From NCBI RefSeq assembly GCF_900142365.1, contig NZ_FRAP01000015.1, positions 62,001 to 126,000 on the forward strand: a stretch of 64,000 bases of DNA, in the 5' to 3' direction. The translations under genes were made by a program, and so were the position numbers. The stretch comes from Pseudonocardia thermophila. Lineage in GTDB: Bacteria > Actinomycetota > Actinomycetes > Mycobacteriales > Pseudonocardiaceae. This document shows, piece after piece, positions 8,442 through 15,845 of the stretch. Numbering within the stretch: position 1 is the stretch's first letter; each line of letters starts with the position of its first letter. The notes below the pieces were generated by a model. That model did no database searches. It was not told the DNA's origin and was given only the letters and a program-made list of their open reading frames with translations.

Positions 8442-8482
8442 ATTAATCGCAAGAATGTGCGGATCTGCTCCCGGGAGCCCAC

Positions 8483-9214
8483 GTGACGCTGGTACGACCC
8501 AGGAAGACGGCGGTGCACCTCGCACAGCGCATCGCTGCCGACATCAACGAACGGGGCCACAAGGTTGGCGACCGGCTGCCGACCGCGAAGGAGATGCAGG
8601 CCGAGTACAACGTCGGCCACGGCACGCTCCGCGAGGCCTTGCGGTACCTCGAGCTGCAGGGTCTCATCTCGCTGCGCACCGGCCCGCAGGGTGGTCCGAT
8701 CGTCCGGCAGCCCGACGCCGAGGCGCTGTCCACGACACTGTTGCTGCTGCTGCAGTTCCGCAGGGCCCCCTACAGCGCGGTCACCGAGGTCCGGTCGGCG
8801 CTCGAGCCCGTCATGGCGCGGCTGGCCGCCGAGCGGACGACCGACGAGCAGCTCGATCAGATCCGCGAGAGCGTCGAGAACATGGAGCGCGCGCTCGACG
8901 AGGAGGGCCCGTTCATCGCCGAGAACAAGCGCTTCCACAAGCTCGTCGCGCACGGCTCGGGCAACGACATCTTCGGGTTCTTCATCGACTCGATGATCGA
9001 GATACTGGACGGCTCGCCGATCGGCAAGGAGTACCCGGCCGCCCGCCGCGCCGCCGTGGCGAAGGCGCACCGGGCCATATACGAGGCGCTCGCCAGCCGT
9101 GACCCGGAGCTCGCGGCCAAGGCGATGGCCGATCACGTCGGGCAGTCCGTGTCGTACATGAAGGGCCGGTACGCCGAAGCGTTGGCGGCTCCGATCACCT
9201 GGACCATCAGCTGA
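8483..9214 (+). CDS. GntR-family (FadR/FCD subfamily) transcriptional regulator
   Basis: 243 residues. The winged helix (residues 10-75) has EMQAEYNVGHGTLREALRYL and the wing GLISLRTGPQGG. The FCD ligand domain follows, with the expected metal and ligand residues in ENKRFHKLVAHGSGN and, near the C-terminus, ADHVGQSV. FCD regulators usually sense small carboxylates or acyl-CoAs. It stands alone with its own promoter to the right of the ketone-oxidation genes and left of the decayed stretch. The GTG start is set by GGGAG 6 bases upstream. A role in controlling the 6041-6061 promoter is possible. Confidence 0.9.
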   Translation: MTLVRPRKTAVHLAQRIAADINERGHKVGDRLPTAKEMQAEYNVGHGTLREALRYLELQGLISLRTGPQGGPIVRQPDAEALSTTLLLLLQFRRAPYSAVTEVRSALEPVMARLAAERTTDEQLDQIRESVENMERALDEEGPFIAENKRFHKLVAHGSGNDIFGFFIDSMIEILDGSPIGKEYPAARRAAVAKAHRAIYEALASRDPELAAKAMADHVGQSVSYMKGRYAEALAAPITWTIS

Positions 9215-9303
9215 GTGCGGACGGCGTGTTCGCGCCGGGCGGTCGGGGCACCCTGACGGCGCTCCCTCCATGGTGCAGCGCACCCGGTCGGCCGGCGAGC
9301 CGG

Positions 9304-9487
9304 TCCACGTCGGGATCGAGGCGAGCGCCGTCCGCGGCTACGTCCGCTCCTTCTGGGCGTGTCCGCGGTGGCAGGCGTCGTGGTAGGCGATGCCGGCGCG
9401 GACGGGGTGGCGCGGCACGCGGGGGCCGTCGGCGAGGGTGTCGACCAGCACCTCGTGGACGTCGCTGACGGATCGGGAGGAGCGGGC
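9304..9487 (-). pseudogene. Relic of glcF (glycolate oxidase iron-sulfur subunit)
   Basis: Bases 9315-9484 align without gaps to 12181-12350 inside the intact glcF gene; I count 18 differences in 170 bases, and similarity continues less well to about 9304. On the minus strand the relic still reads SVSDVHEVLVDTLADGPRV and RAGIAYHDACHRGHAQK, against SVRDVHEVLADALAEGPRA and RARVAYHDACHLGHAQK in the real protein, and then hits TAG at 9338-9340 where glcF has a Gln codon. It is a non-functional fragment of a glcF copy, in the same orientation as the parent. The rest of 9215-9587 holds no gene. Confidence 0.9.
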
Positions 9488-9587
9488 CGCTACGCCGGTC
9501 CGACGGATGGTCAACCGGTGTCGGTGGATACGCTGGGACGCCGTAGTACTCTCGCGCCGGGCTGGCGGGGGATCTCGAAGAGGGCGG

Positions 9588-10079
9588 ATGTCGCAAGCAC
9601 GAGGCCGGGGCGGTGCCTCGTCCCGGCGGCGGGACGACGCTGCGCGACGTGAGGAGATCACGGCGCGGCTGGAGGAGATCTTCCTCGCCGAGGGGTTCAG
9701 TTCGTTGACCTTCGACGACCTGTGCCGGCGCCTGCACTGCTCGAAGACGACCCTGTACCTGGTGGCCGCGACTCGCGAACAGATCATCCAGCGGGTCACG
9801 CGGCGCTTCTTCCAGAAGTCGACGGAGGTCATCGAGGCGGCGATCGCCGGGACCGAGGACCCGGCCGAGAGGATCGTGCGCTACCTCGCCGGCGTCGGCG
9901 CGGCGATGAGCCGGAACTCGCGGCAGTTCTACGAGGACATGGTTTCCTACGAGCCGACCGCCGCCATCTACCGCCTCAACGCCCGGGCCGCTGCGCGCCC
10001 GAGGCTGTCGCTGCGCGGTCGACGGGGGATTCCTGACCGCTCTGCGGTGACGCAGAGCCGGAACGCGTCCTCGTGCTGA
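9588..10079 (+). pseudogene. TetR-family regulator with disrupted C-terminus
   Basis: The start is the ATG at 9588 with GAAGAGGG upstream. The first 130 residues are a good TetR domain: EEIFLAEGFSSLTFDDLCRR, then LHCSKTTLYLVAATREQII as the recognition region, and a helical core to YEPTAAIYRLNARAAAR. After that the frame becomes basic and unlike the family (LSLRGRRGIPDRSAVTQ). Reading the other forward frames recovers fragments such as APEAVAAR and VDGGFLTALR that look like the missing regulator helices. I therefore infer one or more small frameshifts near 9990-10020 and loss of the last 30-40 residues. The DNA-binding domain is intact, so partial function is possible. It lies just upstream of the CocE-like gene, which is also broken. 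Confidence 0.6.
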
Positions 10080-10094
10080 AACTGTGGGGTTCCA

Positions 10095-11821
10095 ATGGTT
10101 CGTTCCCGATCTCGGCGGTCCGTCCTCGGTGTGCTCTGCGCGACCGCCGCGGTGTTCGTCGTGTCCTGCGCCGCCCCGCAGGCGGCGCAGCCGGAGCAGG
10201 ATCATCGCGGCGGCCGGGTGACGGCGGCGCCGGATGTCCGGGCCTGGTTCGACTACGATCGGCCGGCCTCGTTCGACAGCGTGGTCTCCGCGATCGAGGT
10301 GCCGACCCGCGACGGTACGAAGCTCGGCTGCAACCTGGTCAGGCCGGCGCGCGGTGGGGTCCCGGACGACGGTCCGCACCCGGGGATCGTCCACTCGTTC
10401 TGGCCGTACCGGAATTCGGTCGCTGCGGAGCACGAGTACCTCGCCGAACGCGGGTACAACGTGCTGCTCTGCTACGTGCGAGGCACCGGTACGTCCGGTG
10501 GGAGCTTCCCGACCTGGTTCGAGCCCGTCGAGGCGCAGGACGACTACGACGTGATCGAGTGGCTCGCCGCGCAGCCCTACTCGACCGGAGACGTTGCGCA
10601 GGTCGGGGGGAGCTACGGCTCGATCACGGCCTACCGCGCCGCGGCGCTGAAGCCGCCGTCGCTCGCACCATCGTGCCGTTCGTGTCCCCCACGAACATCT
10701 ACGCCGAGTGGGTCTACCCCGGCGGGGTCCCGTCCACGATGGGGGAATGGTGGCAGACGTTGCCGGTGGTATCGGACACCGACCGCGTCAGCACTCTGCG
10801 GTCCTTCCAGGAGAATTCGAGCTACAACGAGTTCTGGGAGCAGATCGCCATAACCGAGGAGTTGGCGCAGGTCGACGTGCCGGTGCTGCACATCGGCGGC
10901 TACTTCGACATATTCAAGGAGGGTGGATTCGATGCCCTGCGGCAGCGGCCGGACAAGACGTGGCTGATCACCGGCCCGTGGACCCACTGGGATTTCCTGG
11001 CCGTGCCCGGCGAGGACGCTCCGGCGGCGGTCGATCTCTCCTACGGCGTCATCCTCCAGTGGCTCGACCACTGGCTGCTGGGGGACCAGAGGGCGAGCGT
11101 GCCACCGTCGCGGGTCATCAGCTTCGAGAACACCTCCACAGCGGGAGAGGGCACCTGGGGCGCGCACGACACCTGGCCCGTCGCCGGTGTTTCCACCACG
11201 CGGTTGTTCCCGGCGGCCGATGGTGGTGTGAGCGCAACGGCCCCGGCGTCGGGTGAGTGCAGCTACTCGGTCAATCCCTACGACGGTCCGTCCGTCGGCC
11301 AGACGGGGACCATGCCGCACGCGGCGGATCAGGATCAGGCGGCGAACGAGGGCGTGGACAACGCGCGCGGCAACGGCCGCTGCAGGTGGCCCGACGGCGG
11401 CCGGGAAGACGGCGTCTGCGGCCGGACGACGTTCACCCTCCCGGCGTTCGACACCGACACCTCGATCGCCGGCCCGGTGACCCTGCACCTGACCGCGTCC
11501 ATCACCGCGGCGGACACGCACTTCGTCAGCAAGCTGGAGACGGTGCTGCCCGACGGGCGGGTCCTGCCGATCGAGACCGGGTACCTGCGCGCCCAGCTGC
11601 GCACCAGCCTCAGCCGGCCGGAGGAGATCGAGCCGGGCAAGCCGATCCCGTACACCATCCCGCTGGGGAACATGCACTGGAAGTTCAAGGCCGGCGAGAG
11701 GCTGCGGGTGACGCTGAGCGGCGGTGACTTCCCGAAGATCAAGCCCACCGCGCCTGCCGGGATCGTGACGATCCACCACGGCACCGGCACGTACCTCGAC
11801 GTGCCGGTGGTCGGAAGCTAG
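10095..11821 (+). pseudogene. CocE/NonD-family (X-Pro dipeptidyl-peptidase-like) lipoprotein hydrolase, frameshifted
   Basis: Two reading frames together make one complete protein. From 10095, a signal peptide with VLCATAAVFVVSC looks like a lipobox, then comes the CocE alpha/beta-hydrolase core with RGTGTSGG and the nucleophile motif VGGSYGS. At about 10664 the frame breaks: residues ALKPPSL run into nonsense, while the frame one base back continues RTIVPFVSPTNIYAEWVYPG and goes on to VPVVGS at 11821, including the C-terminal jelly-roll domain (FTLPAFDTDTSIAGPVTLHL). A single missing base explains it. An intact protein would be about 575 residues, secreted and membrane-anchored, cleaving acyl or proline-linked substrates. 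It could be a real pseudogene or an assembly error; the damaged neighbours favour decay. Confidence 0.8.
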
Positions 11822-11842
11822 GGAACGACCGCCGGGCGATCG

Positions 11843-11884
11843 CTGATCCCGCGCAGCGGCCCGGTCTCCGCTGCGCGGGATCAG
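11843..11884. terminator. Bidirectional terminator hairpin
   Basis: A 17-bp perfect stem (11843-11859 pairing with 11868-11884, beginning CTGATCCCGCGCAGCGG) with an 8-base loop. It lies between the convergent CocE-like gene (ending 11821) and glcF (ending 11913), where both transcripts need to stop. Confidence 0.8.
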
Positions 11885-11912
11885 CCGAACGCTGTGGCGC
11901 TCGGCGCCGGCG

Positions 11913-13226
11913 CTAGTGCTGCGGGACCGGCACCCCGCGGATCGAGGCGTCGAGCAGCTGCACCGGGTGTAGCAGCGGCCGCTCGCCCCGCAGGTGCTTG
12001 CCGATCTGCAGCAGGCACCCCGGGTTCGCGGTGACGACGACGTCCGGCTGGGTGGAGCGGACGTTCGCGGCCTTGCGTTCGCCCAGCTCGGCAGCGGCCT
12101 CGGGGTGGAGCAGGTTGTAGATGCCCGCGGAGCCGCAGCACAGCTCAGCCTCGGGCAGGTCCACCAGCTCCACGCCGGGGATCGAGGCGAGCACCGCGCG
12201 CGGCTGCGCCCGCACCTTCTGGGCGTGCCCGAGGTGGCAGGCGTCGTGGTAGGCGACGCGGGCGCGGACGGGGTGGCGCGGCGCGCGGGGGCCCTCGGCG
12301 AGGGCGTCGGCCAGCACTTCGTGGACGTCGCGGACGGAGCGGGAGAAGCGGGCGGCGCGCTCGGCCCACTCGGGGTCGTCGGCGAGCAGGTGGCCGTACT
12401 CCTTCATCGACGAGCCGCAGCCGGCCACGTTCGTGACGATCGCGTCGACGCCGAGCACCTCGAACGTCTCGATCGTGCGCTTGGCCCGGACGAGCGCCGG
12501 GGCCTCGCGACCGGAGTGCAGTTCCAGCGCACCGCAGCACTGCTGGTCGCGCGGCACGACCACGTCGAAGCCCTCGGCGGCCAGCACCCGTACGGTGGCG
12601 GCGTTGACGCGGTGGAAGAACACGTCCTGCACGCAGCCGGTGAGCAGCGCGACGCGGCCGCGCCGGTTGCCGCCCACGGCCGGGGTGACGCGGGGGAGCC
12701 GGGCGAACGCCTCCCGGACGGCGACCGGCGGCAGCAACGACTCCACGGCAGCCAGCCGGGCGGGCAGCGTCGCGGTGATGGTCGAGACCAGCTTCGCGAC
12801 CGAGGGAGCGCGGCGCAGCCGCTGGTAGAGCGCGCCGGGCAGGGCGGCCAGCCGCAGCCTCCGCTTGTACGGGAACAGCGCGAAGATCGCGCCGCGGAAC
12901 AGCTGCTCGCCCCGCGGGCGGGGCACGTTGCGCTCGATCTGCGGGCGCACCGCCTCCAGCAGCCGGTCGTACTGCACGCCCGACGGGCAGGCGGTCACGC
13001 ACGCCATGCAGCCGAGGCAGTTGTCGATGTGCTCGGTGAAGGCCCCCTCGAGGGGGATCTCACCCTTCTCCGCGAGGTCCATGAGCAGGATGCGGCCGCG
13101 CGGGGAGTCCATCTCCTCGCCCCACAGCCGGTAGGTGGGGCAGGTGGGCAGGCAGAAGCCGCAGTGCACGCAGTCCGAGAGCAGCTCGCGGGCCGGTGGG
13201 CGGTGCGCGTCGAACACGGGTGTCAC
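11913..13226 (-). CDS. glcF: Glycolate oxidase iron-sulfur subunit GlcF
   Basis: 437 residues. Two 4Fe-4S motifs, CVHCGFCLPTCP (about 20-31) and CLGCMACVTACP (about 70-81), are followed by the two cysteine-rich CCG domains with DQQCCGALELHSG and AELCCGSAGIYNL. It passes electrons from the GlcDE flavoprotein to the membrane chain during glycolate oxidation to glyoxylate. The GTG start at 13226 overlaps the glcE stop (GTGA) and gives the expected N-terminus. A longer in-frame extension would overlap glcE by 100 bases and is only basic, proline-rich sequence. It is the last gene of glcDEF. A damaged copy of its middle part lies at 9304-9487. Confidence 0.93.
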   Translation of the reverse strand: MTPVFDAHRPPARELLSDCVHCGFCLPTCPTYRLWGEEMDSPRGRILLMDLAEKGEIPLEGAFTEHIDNCLGCMACVTACPSGVQYDRLLEAVRPQIERNVPRPRGEQLFRGAIFALFPYKRRLRLAALPGALYQRLRRAPSVAKLVSTITATLPARLAAVESLLPPVAVREAFARLPRVTPAVGGNRRGRVALLTGCVQDVFFHRVNAATVRVLAAEGFDVVVPRDQQCCGALELHSGREAPALVRAKRTIETFEVLGVDAIVTNVAGCGSSMKEYGHLLADDPEWAERAARFSRSVRDVHEVLADALAEGPRAPRHPVRARVAYHDACHLGHAQKVRAQPRAVLASIPGVELVDLPEAELCCGSAGIYNLLHPEAAAELGERKAANVRSTQPDVVVTANPGCLLQIGKHLRGERPLLHPVQLLDASIRGVPVPQH

Positions 13227-14326
13227 ATCCAGGGGTCGAAGCGGCCCGGGCCGAGCCGGCCGGCTGGGTCGAGGGACTGCTTGACGGCGCGCAGGACCTT
13301 CAGCGCCGACGGGGGCGGCCCCCACGCGGAGACGGACGCGCCGGCGGGGCGGCGGCGCAGCACCGATGTGCCGCCGGCGGCCGCGACGGTCTCGTGCGCG
13401 GCGGCGACGTCCTGCGCATCGAGCACGACGGTGGCGATGCCGGTGCCCAGCCCCGCGGTGATCGCGCGGGCCGGGAGCGCGGTCAGCACGCCGGGCAGCT
13501 TGGACGGGCGGACGCCGATGCGCAGCACCGCATCACCGGGGCCGCCGCGGACGATCGCGGCGTGCTCGGCCCAGCGGTCGTCGCCGTCGACGGCGCCGGG
13601 CAGGACGGGGCGCAGCCGGTCCAGGCGGGCGTCCATCGCGGCGGCGGTGCCGTTGAGCCGGACGAGCAGCGTGCCGGCGTCCGGGGTGGTGCCCAGCCAC
13701 TCCAGCGCCACCGCCTCGTGCGGCCCGGCGAGCACGGCCCGGGCCAGCTCAGCGGCCTCGGTGAGCGAGCAGGACACCGCCAGGGTGGCCTCCCGCTCGG
13801 GCACCGGGTGCAGTCGCAGCACCACCTCGGCGATCACGGCGAGGGTCCCGTACGAGCCGTGCAGCAGCTTGGCCAGGTCGTAGCCGGCCACGTTCTTGAT
13901 CACGTGTCCGCCGCTGCGGGCGACCGTGCCATCGGCCAGCACGAGCGTGACCCCGATGACGAGGTCGCGCATCGACCCGAACGCCAGACCGCACGGGCCC
14001 GCGTCGCCGGTGGCGACGAGTCCCCCGACGGTGGCGCCCTCGGCGACCCGGGCGGCGTCCAGGCTCACCCGCTGGTGGTGCGGGGCCAGCTCCTCCTGCA
14101 GCTGCCGCAGCGGGGTCCCCGCGCGCACGGCGACGGTCATGTCGCCCGGGTTGTGCACGACGATCCCGGCGAGACCGGTGGTGTCGAGCACCGCGTCGAC
14201 CGGCCCGAGCGGGCCCGCCCAGTCGGCGGCCGTGCCGGCGCCGGCGATCCCGAGCGTGCCGGAGCTGTCCAGGACTGCGTCGCGCAGCTCCTTGAGATCG
14301 GTGGGGTGCAGCATCGATGCGGTCAC
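13223..14326 (-). CDS. glcE: Glycolate oxidase FAD-binding subunit GlcE
   Basis: 367 residues. The PP-loop FAD-binding domain shows TLGIAGAGTAADW, then TVGGLVATGDAGPCG and HVIKNVAGYDLAKLLHGSYGTL, the pattern of GlcE rather than GlcD. GlcE works in the GlcDEF complex and has a degenerate substrate domain. The GTG at 14326 overlaps the glcD stop by four bases, and its own stop overlaps glcF in the same way, so the three proteins are made from one coupled transcript. RLGPGRFDPWM at the C-terminus is typical. Confidence 0.92.
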   Translation of the reverse strand: MTASMLHPTDLKELRDAVLDSSGTLGIAGAGTAADWAGPLGPVDAVLDTTGLAGIVVHNPGDMTVAVRAGTPLRQLQEELAPHHQRVSLDAARVAEGATVGGLVATGDAGPCGLAFGSMRDLVIGVTLVLADGTVARSGGHVIKNVAGYDLAKLLHGSYGTLAVIAEVVLRLHPVPEREATLAVSCSLTEAAELARAVLAGPHEAVALEWLGTTPDAGTLLVRLNGTAAAMDARLDRLRPVLPGAVDGDDRWAEHAAIVRGGPGDAVLRIGVRPSKLPGVLTALPARAITAGLGTGIATVVLDAQDVAAAHETVAAAGGTSVLRRRPAGASVSAWGPPPSALKVLRAVKQSLDPAGRLGPGRFDPWM

Positions 14327-15774
14327 AGCCGTTCGATCACTCCTGCCTCCTCCAGCGGGTGCGGCCGGTACTTGCCGGGCTCCCCGCACAGCCGCGGGGT
14401 GGGCAGCACCTTCCCCGGGTTGCAGATGCCCTGCGGGTCCCACGCGTCGCGCACCCGCGCCATCACGGCGAGATCGTCCCGGGAGAACATCTTCGGCATC
14501 GAGCACGCCTTGTCGGTGCCGATGCCGTGCTCGCCCGACAGCGATCCGCCCATCTCCACGCACAGCTCCGCGATGGCCGAGGTCAGCTCCTCGGCGCGGG
14601 CGGTCTCCCCGGCGGCGCCGTCGTAGAGCACCAACGGGTGCAGGTTTCCGTCACCGGCGTGGAACACGTTGGCCACCCGCAGGCCGGCCGAGCGGCTCAT
14701 CGCGGCGATCCGGTCGAGCGTCTCGGCGAGCCGGGTGCGCGGCACGACGCCGTCCTGGACGAAGTAGTCCGGGCTGATCCGCCCGACCGCGGCGAACGCC
14801 GCCTTGCGGCCGCGCCAGATCGCCGCCCGCTCCTCGGCGGAGCCCGCGATGTGCAGCCTGGTGCAGCCGTGCGCTTCGCAGATCCGCCGGACCTGCTCGA
14901 ACGTCGATCCGCACTCCTCAGCGGGGCCGTCCAGCTCGACGACGAGCGCAGCCGGGGTGCCGATCGTGTACCCGGCGTGCACCGCCTCCTCCGCGGCCTC
15001 GATGGCCAGTGCGTCCATCATCTCGACGGCGGCGGGCACGATCCCGGCCGCGACGACGTCGGAGACCACCTCGCCCGCCGCGGCGACCGACGGGAAGTCC
15101 GCCAGCAGCGTCCGCACCGTCTCCGGGGTGCGCAGCAGCCGCACGGTGACCTTGGTGACGATGCCGAGCGTGCCCTCGGAGCCGAGGAACAGCCCGCGCA
15201 GGTCGGGGCCCTGCTGCTCGCCGGTGTCGGAACCGAGGGTCACCGTCGAGCCGTCCGGGAGCACGACCTCGACCGCCAGCACGTGGTTGGTGGTGAAGCC
15301 GTACTTCAGGCAGTGCGCGCCGCCGGAGTTCTCCGCGACGTTGCCGCCGATCGTGCACACCTGCTGGCTGGACGGGTCGGGCGCGTAGTACAGCCCGTAC
15401 TGCGCCACGGCGCGGGTGACGTCGAGGTTGGTGACGCCGGGCTCGACGACCGCGCGCCGGTCCACCGGGTCCACCTCGAGGATCCGGTTGAGCCGGTTCA
15501 GGCCGATCACCACGCCGTCGGCGACCGGGAGCGCGCCGCCGGAGAGCCCGGTGCCCGCGCCACGGGCCACGAACGGCACCTCGTGCTCGGCGCAGACCCG
15601 CACGGCCGCGGCCACCTGCTCGGCGGTGCGGGGGAGCAGCACCAGCTCAGGGACGACCCGGTGCCCGGTCAGGCCGTCGCACTCGTAGACCCGGCAGCGG
15701 ACCGGGTCGCTCAGCACGTCCTGAGGATCGAGCACGGCCTCGAAGGCTCGTCGCGCAGCACCGTCCAGCGGCAT
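14323..15774 (-). CDS. glcD: Glycolate oxidase / D-lactate-dehydrogenase-type FAD subunit GlcD
   Basis: A 483-residue flavoprotein of the vanillyl-alcohol-oxidase fold. FVARGAGTGLSGGALP and CTIGGNVAENSGG (about 130-142) bind FAD. HAGDGNLHPL (about 355) and GSLSGEHGIGTDK (about 410) are the conserved active-site histidine segments. It oxidises glycolate to glyoxylate as part of GlcDEF. I use the ATG at 15774, preceded by GGTGGGG; a GTG at 15795 (starting MSSYGG) is an alternative with no clear ribosome site. It is divergent from malate synthase, which removes the glyoxylate made here, and shares its operator. Confidence 0.92.
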   Translation of the reverse strand: MPLDGAARRAFEAVLDPQDVLSDPVRCRVYECDGLTGHRVVPELVLLPRTAEQVAAAVRVCAEHEVPFVARGAGTGLSGGALPVADGVVIGLNRLNRILEVDPVDRRAVVEPGVTNLDVTRAVAQYGLYYAPDPSSQQVCTIGGNVAENSGGAHCLKYGFTTNHVLAVEVVLPDGSTVTLGSDTGEQQGPDLRGLFLGSEGTLGIVTKVTVRLLRTPETVRTLLADFPSVAAAGEVVSDVVAAGIVPAAVEMMDALAIEAAEEAVHAGYTIGTPAALVVELDGPAEECGSTFEQVRRICEAHGCTRLHIAGSAEERAAIWRGRKAAFAAVGRISPDYFVQDGVVPRTRLAETLDRIAAMSRSAGLRVANVFHAGDGNLHPLVLYDGAAGETARAEELTSAIAELCVEMGGSLSGEHGIGTDKACSMPKMFSRDDLAVMARVRDAWDPQGICNPGKVLPTPRLCGEPGKYRPHPLEEAGVIERL

Positions 15775-15801
15775 TGCCCCACCGTACGACGACACAAGAA
15801 A

Positions 15802-15838
15802 TTCCGCAATGCGGAAAACAAAATCCGCATGCTAGAAT
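15802..15838 (+). promoter_or_regulatory. Glyoxylate-regulon operator and leaderless malate synthase promoter
   Basis: TTCCGCAATGCGGAA at 15802-15816 is a perfect palindrome with 7-bp arms and a single central base. TAGAAT at 15833-15838 is a good -10 only 7 bases before the GTG at 15846, which predicts a leaderless mRNA. The -35 position then falls on TGCGGA, the right arm of the palindrome, so a bound protein would block the promoter. A partial second copy (ATCCGCATGC) starts at 15822. IclR-family regulators of glyoxylate genes use palindromes of this general kind, but no such regulator gene is in the window. Confidence 0.75.
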
Positions 15839-15845
15839 TCGTGTC

